A DNA stretch of 9,793 bases from Deltaproteobacteria bacterium (GTDB lineage Bacteria > Myxococcota > XYA12-FULL-58-9 > JAUUZB01): positions 1-9,793 of the forward strand of contig JAUUZB010000068.1 of assembly GCA_030590185.1 (NCBI GenBank). The letters run 5' to 3'. Below the pieces are notes generated by a model. That model saw only the letters and a list, made by a program, of their open reading frames with translations. It was not told the origin of the DNA and searched no databases. Within the stretch, counting starts at the first letter, position 1, and every line of letters begins with the position of its first letter. The position numbers were made by a program, and so were the translations under genes. Of the stretch, positions 6,126 through 9,793 are shown piece by piece.

Positions 6126-7367
6126 ATGGACCCGAAATCCCTGCGCGTCAACGGTGAGCGACTCAAGAACAGCCTGGAGGAGATGGCGAAGATCGGTGGC
6201 ACCCCAGCCGGCGGCGTCACCCGCCTCGCGGGCAGCGACGAAGACAAGCGCGCCCGCGATCTGTTCGTGACGTGGCTCGAGGAGCTCGAGCTAAAGGTCG
6301 AGATCGACGCCATGGGCAACATCTTCGGCCGCCGGCCGGGCCGGAATGACGCCCTCGAGCCCGTGATGTCTGGCTCCCACATCGACTCGCAGCCCAAGGG
6401 CGGGCGCTTCGATGGAATCCTCGGGGTGATGGCGCCCCTGGAGGTCCTGCGCACCTTGAGCGACCACGGGGTCGAGACCGAGCGGCCCTTGGTGATCGTG
6501 GATTGGACCAACGAGGAGGGCTCCCGCTTTTCGCCGGCCATGGTCTCGTCGGGCGTCTGGGCCGGTGCCCTGGAGCTCGACTGGGCCTACGCCCGGGCCG
6601 ACCGTGACGGCAAGACCCTCGGCGATGAGCTCGAGCGTATCGGCTACAAGGGTGAGCTGCCCTGCAAGCACTGGCCGACCCACGCTTCCTATGAGTACCA
6701 CATTGAGCAGGGTCCAAGGCTCGAGGGCGAGAAGAAGATCATCGGCGCGCCCAAGGGGATCCTGTGCCTGCACTGGTACGACGTCTATCTCACCGGCACC
6801 GCCAACCAGGTTGGTCCCACCCCGATGGAGGGGCGCAACGATGCGTTGTGCGCGGCGGCGGAGATGATCTTGAAGGTCAACGACCTGCCCGGCGAGATGG
6901 GCGGGAACATGGTCGCCACGGTCGGTGAGATCCAGAACGAGCCGAACTCCCGGAACATCATCCCGGACAAGGTTCACTTCACGGTCGACATTCGCTCCTG
7001 GGACGACGACCTGGGCATCCGCGCCTGGGAGAAGGTGCGCGCCGACTTCGAGGCGATCGCCGCGCGCCGCGGTTGTCCGATTCGGATCGAGGAGACCTGG
7101 CGGGTGGAGCATTCACCGTTTGACCAGAAGCTGGTGGACCGGGTGTTAACCTCGGCCGAGGAGCTCGGTTACCCGTCCCTGCGCATGGTCAGCGGCGCGG
7201 GGCACGACGCGAGCTATACCAACCAGGTTTGTCCGACGGCGATGATCTTCGTGCCCAGCATCGGTGGGCGCAGTCACGTGGAGATCGAGAAGACCACCTG
7301 GGAGGACTGTGAGGCCGGGGCGAACGTGCTGCTGCACTGCATGTTGGCGTCGGCGAACGAGGGGTAG
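6126..7367 (+). CDS. M20-family Zn-dependent N-carbamoyl amino acid / ureido hydrolase
   Basis: This 413-residue cytoplasmic metallohydrolase has the normal length of the M20 hydantoinase/carbamoylase group (N-carbamoyl-L-amino acid hydrolase, beta-ureidopropionase, allantoate amidohydrolase), which releases ammonia and CO2 from carbamoyl groups in pyrimidine, hydantoin or purine breakdown. Likely dimetal ligands are His85 in 'GSHIDSQPKGGRFDG', Asp96 in the same motif, Glu130/Glu131 in 'NEEGSRFSP', His192 in 'YHIEQGP' and His384 in 'GGRSHVEIE'. Arg289 in 'VDIRSWD' and the 'EPNSRNIIP' motif belong to the substrate-binding set. 'SGAGHDASY' and 'PTAMIFVPS' are also typical. The dimerisation-domain motif reads 'GTANQVGPTPM': Gln228 stands where many relatives have His. 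The sequence alone does not decide between the substrates, and no neighbouring catabolic gene helps. It starts at an ideal ribosome binding site and converges on the lipoprotein gene 91 bp downstream. Confidence 0.88.
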   Translation: MDPKSLRVNGERLKNSLEEMAKIGGTPAGGVTRLAGSDEDKRARDLFVTWLEELELKVEIDAMGNIFGRRPGRNDALEPVMSGSHIDSQPKGGRFDGILGVMAPLEVLRTLSDHGVETERPLVIVDWTNEEGSRFSPAMVSSGVWAGALELDWAYARADRDGKTLGDELERIGYKGELPCKHWPTHASYEYHIEQGPRLEGEKKIIGAPKGILCLHWYDVYLTGTANQVGPTPMEGRNDALCAAAEMILKVNDLPGEMGGNMVATVGEIQNEPNSRNIIPDKVHFTVDIRSWDDDLGIRAWEKVRADFEAIAARRGCPIRIEETWRVEHSPFDQKLVDRVLTSAEELGYPSLRMVSGAGHDASYTNQVCPTAMIFVPSIGGRSHVEIEKTTWEDCEAGANVLLHCMLASANEG

Positions 7368-7370
7368 GGG

Positions 7371-7407
7371 CCCTTCGACTCGCTGTGCTCGCTCAGAGCG
7401 AACGGAG
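7371..7407. repeat. Imperfect palindromic intergenic element
   Basis: This lies in the 91-bp gap between two convergent genes. The bases CCTTCGACTCGC, a short spacer, then CTCGCTCAGAGCGAACGG form an imperfect hairpin: outer TTCG/CGAA and inner TCGCT-CAG-AGCGA. From memory, elements of the type TTCGAC(n)GCTCAG(n)CGAACGG are dispersed repeats in many environmental bacterial genomes. It may also end transcription from both sides, though no T-tract is present. Confidence 0.4.
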
Positions 7408-7458
7408 TGTGGCGGACGGAATTGAAACGCGCTCGTTCACGACGTCCCAGTCGCGCTG

Positions 7459-9603
7459 CTACGGCGCTGCGTAGCGGTAGATCCCCCCGACGTAGGTCCC
7501 CGCGTAGATCTCGCCGCTGGCGGGATCGACATCGAGGGTCCTGACGCCAAAGGGCGCCCCGAGCTCGGTCCAGGTGACGCCTCCGTCGTTGGTCAGGAAC
7601 AGGCCTGTGCTGGTGGCGAGGTACACGCGGCTCGGTTGGGTCGGGTCGACCTCGACGTCCCGCGCGTCGTCGGATAGCGGGCCGTAGGGAGTGAAGGTGA
7701 CGCCGCCATCCTCGGATCGGTGCAGGCCGAGGTCGAAGCTCCCGTACCAGAAGGAGCCGTCCGCCGTGCGGCGGACCAGGGTAGGTGTGTGGTCGCCGCC
7801 GAGGGCGACGTCGGTGGTGCCGGTGGTCGCATCAAAGCGACCCAGGCGGCTGCCCGTGGAGGAGCCGCTGGCGAGCACCACGTTCCGCGACACCACCGCC
7901 AAGTGGTAGCCCGAATACTCCGCCGCGAGGGGCATCAATGAGAAGCTCAATCCATTGTCGGTGCTGCGATACAACCCCGCGTTGGTGGAGATCCACAGCA
8001 CGTCTGGATCGCCCGGGACGCGGATCAAGCGGTGGCTGTAGCCATCGAGCCCGAGGGCGCTGCGGTTCCACGTCAGACCGCCGTCATCGCTGCACTGGAT
8101 GGCGTAGTCGCCATAGTTGGCGATGCACAGCGACGCCGAGCTGCGCGGATCAGGGGCGACCGAGCGGGTGTCGTGCGTGTCCATGCCCGTGCCGGCCAAG
8201 CTCTCGAAGCCCCCGCTGGCGGTCCACACGAAGACGGTGCCGCGGTCGCCCACGCCGTAGAGCCGGCCGGTCGCCGGCACGAGCTCGATGTCGACGATCT
8301 CGTCCCCGAACAACGCCATCGGCACCAGGCCGGTGTCCGGTACGTAGCGGAGGATCCCCTCGCTGCGGTGGGCGAACAGGGCGCCGTCCGGGTGGACGCG
8401 GCCTCGCCGGATGTACGCGTCCTCGGGCCGGAAGCCGAACGGGATCAGGATGAAGGAGGCGCCGTCATCCTCGGAACGGTAGGCGCCGTGGGTGCCGAAG
8501 GCCCAGACGTAGGAGCCGTCGATCATGAGCCGCAGCGTCGATCCTGGCAGTCCCGCTCCGGTGCTCGTCCAGGTCGCGCCCTGGTCGGTGCTCGAGTCCG
8601 CCCTGTCGCTGCAATAGTTGGTCACCAACCACTCGTCGTTCGGGGGGACGACCACCGAGGTGACGTGATTGGAGCTAGCGCTGATTTTCTCCTCAAAGGT
8701 CACGCCGTCGGTAACGTAGAACACGCCGTTGTTGGCGCTGACAAAGAACTCGCCGGGCGTCTGCGGGTTCCTCTCCACCAGCGCCGGGGATTCGCCTGGG
8801 TCCGTTGGGTTCCAGGTGTCGCCGCCATCGGTGGTTTGCCACACGCTGCCTTCGCCGGTGGCCAGGGCGTGCAGGTCGTCAATCTCGCTCACCGCCAGCG
8901 AGCCCAGGTCGACGTTTTGCAGGCCCGAGGCTGCCCAGCTAGTGCCGCCATCCGTACTCACGAAGACGCCGCTCCCATCGGTCGCCGCGTAGGCTCGACC
9001 CGACGCGGTGAGCGCGATCTCGTTGATCTCGTGGCCGCCATCGAGCCTGGTCAGGAACTCAAAAGTGTCGCCACCGTCGGTGCTCACGAACAATCGGCCG
9101 CGGTAGCTGCCAGCCAGGACGTGTTGATCGTCCACGGGGTCAACAGCCACCGCAGTGAGCTCACCGACGTAGGGGCCGTCGAGGGAGGTCCAACCCGGCG
9201 CGGTCAAGATCAACTGGACGGCCATGGTGACCGACTCCACGGCCACTTCATCCTCTACAATGTCGAAGCGAACCGTGCTGGTGTGTGCGCCGGGTGAGAG
9301 ATCGCGGGTGGCGACCGTGACCTGGGCGGTCGTGACGCCCGTCGCCGACTCAGGATCCACCAGCACCCAGGGCGCACCAGCCACCGCTTCCCAGGATCGG
9401 TCCGGGCTCTCCACCCCGCTCAACACCACCGTCACCGGCGTGGCCACCTCCCCGACCGAGACCGCAAATTGCAGAATCAGCGGTTCGATGGCGAGGGGTG
9501 TGATCTCCGTGGGAAAGCTGCCGGAGCGACCACAGGCGGCCAAGAGGAACGCGATGAGGACCACACCGCAGGGGTGCGTGGCCGCGGGGCGACGGTGTTG
9601 CAT
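7459..9603 (-). CDS. Lipoprotein with BACON-like domain and Asp-box beta-propeller
   Basis: This 714-residue surface protein begins with a type II signal: MQHRRPAATH, a hydrophobic core, and lipobox LAAC with Cys24 as the lipid site; Gly follows it, so no inner-membrane retention Asp is seen. Residues 35-133 resemble a BACON domain, with 'APWVLVDPESATG' and 'SPGAHTSTVRFDIV'. Residues 137-714 form a propeller with nine Asp-box motifs of the S/T-x-D-x-G-x-T/S-W/F type, near 174, 216, 258, 338, 377, 505, 547, 630 and 671 (for example 'STDGGTSW'). Similar folds occur in sialidases, sortilin-like and YCF48-like proteins, but no sialidase catalytic Arg triad could be identified, so a binding or scaffold role is more likely. 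An upstream in-frame ATG at 9621 has a weak AAGG site; I prefer 9603 because the added codons are A/T-ending and a promoter-like element would put the transcript start almost on 9621. Confidence 0.85.
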   Translation of the reverse strand: MQHRRPAATHPCGVVLIAFLLAACGRSGSFPTEITPLAIEPLILQFAVSVGEVATPVTVVLSGVESPDRSWEAVAGAPWVLVDPESATGVTTAQVTVATRDLSPGAHTSTVRFDIVEDEVAVESVTMAVQLILTAPGWTSLDGPYVGELTAVAVDPVDDQHVLAGSYRGRLFVSTDGGDTFEFLTRLDGGHEINEIALTASGRAYAATDGSGVFVSTDGGTSWAASGLQNVDLGSLAVSEIDDLHALATGEGSVWQTTDGGDTWNPTDPGESPALVERNPQTPGEFFVSANNGVFYVTDGVTFEEKISASSNHVTSVVVPPNDEWLVTNYCSDRADSSTDQGATWTSTGAGLPGSTLRLMIDGSYVWAFGTHGAYRSEDDGASFILIPFGFRPEDAYIRRGRVHPDGALFAHRSEGILRYVPDTGLVPMALFGDEIVDIELVPATGRLYGVGDRGTVFVWTASGGFESLAGTGMDTHDTRSVAPDPRSSASLCIANYGDYAIQCSDDGGLTWNRSALGLDGYSHRLIRVPGDPDVLWISTNAGLYRSTDNGLSFSLMPLAAEYSGYHLAVVSRNVVLASGSSTGSRLGRFDATTGTTDVALGGDHTPTLVRRTADGSFWYGSFDLGLHRSEDGGVTFTPYGPLSDDARDVEVDPTQPSRVYLATSTGLFLTNDGGVTWTELGAPFGVRTLDVDPASGEIYAGTYVGGIYRYAAP

Positions 9604-9632
9604 GGTGGGATGATAACGCATCCGCGGCCAGC

Positions 9633-9662
9633 CTTATAGGTTTGCCCGGCGGGCGCTGGCCA
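9633..9662 (-). promoter_or_regulatory. Possible sigma-70-type promoter of the lipoprotein gene
   Basis: On the minus strand TGGCCA (9662 to 9657) and TATAAG (9638 to 9633) are 18 bp apart, matching 4 of 6 and 5 of 6 consensus bases. Transcription would begin near 9626, about 20 bases before the preferred start codon at 9603. The -35 match is weak. Confidence 0.3.
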
Positions 9663-9704
9663 TCGGGTGGCCGCGGGCGCCGATCCCTCGTGTCGGATCA
9701 GCCT

Positions 9705-9793
9705 TGTGGGGGGGGCGGTGGTCTTGGTGCAGGGTCAGTGGGGCGACGTGCGGGGGGAGTTGGTTGGTGTGTGCTGGGGGTTGGGTTGGCTGG
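9705..9793. other. G/T-rich low-complexity stretch without a gene
   Basis: Of these 89 bases about 85% are G or T on the plus strand, with only nine C and four A. G-runs occur at 9708-9715 (eight G), 9732-9734, 9740-9743, 9752-9757, 9776-9780 and 9783-9785. No open frame with protein-like content is seen. It could form relaxed G-quadruplexes, or it could be a poor-quality contig edge. Confidence 0.6.

Noticed and set aside
8032..9297. 421-codon open frame on the plus strand opposite the lipoprotein gene
   Set aside because: It is antisense to the Asp-box propeller; the product has no motif and the opposite strand carries nine conserved repeats.

Overview
This is a high-GC bacterial window with six protein-coding genes and short intergenic gaps. 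It looks like chromosome from Myxococcota or a related deltaproteobacterial group. The case rests on a secreted protein with a MYXO-CTERM-like tail (Gly-Gly-Cys, hydrophobic stretch, Arg cluster), a response regulator joined to a DUF4388/PATAN-like output region, a lipobox lipoprotein with an Asp-box propeller, and a cysteine-rich surface protein with a discoidin-like domain. The phylum call is inference; no rRNA, tRNA, phage or transposase gene is visible.

Layout. Positions 1-1124 (+) hold the 3' part of a secreted, cysteine-rich protein with a galactose-binding-like fold and an F5/8 type C (discoidin-like) domain. After a 125-bp gap containing a G-quadruplex-type motif, 1250-3283 (+) encodes a 677-residue peptidoglycan amidase with three peptidoglycan-binding modules and no evident signal peptide. 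Convergent to it, 3311-4882 (-) encodes a secreted protein of unknown function with an extreme Met/Cys cluster, two Cys-rich repeats and the MYXO-CTERM-like tail. Upstream of that gene and on the same strand lies the response regulator (5042-5896, -). Divergent from the regulator, 6126-7367 (+) encodes an M20-family N-carbamoyl amino acid/ureido hydrolase behind a consensus ribosome binding site. Convergent with it, 7459-9603 (-) encodes a lipoprotein with a BACON-like domain and a nine-Asp-box beta-propeller. The last 90 bp are strikingly G/T-rich.

Functional picture. Four of the six products are probably surface, exported or cell-wall acting. The response regulator and the hydrolase are cytoplasmic. 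Nothing ties all six into one pathway; only the regulator and the MYXO-CTERM gene lie head-to-tail with a modest gap.

The most notable non-coding signal is at 4883-5018. The last ten codons of the amidase gene, its stop codon and the bases after it recur in degenerate form at 4982-5018 (31 of 37 identical, stop codon aligned). This suggests the MYXO-CTERM gene sits inside a duplication or insertion scar. One strand of that scar also supplies a 9-nt arm perfectly complementary to the MYXO-CTERM gene's ribosome binding site region, and two overlapping, mutually exclusive hairpins lie between the arms. This could be a translational switch, but it is inferred from sequence only.
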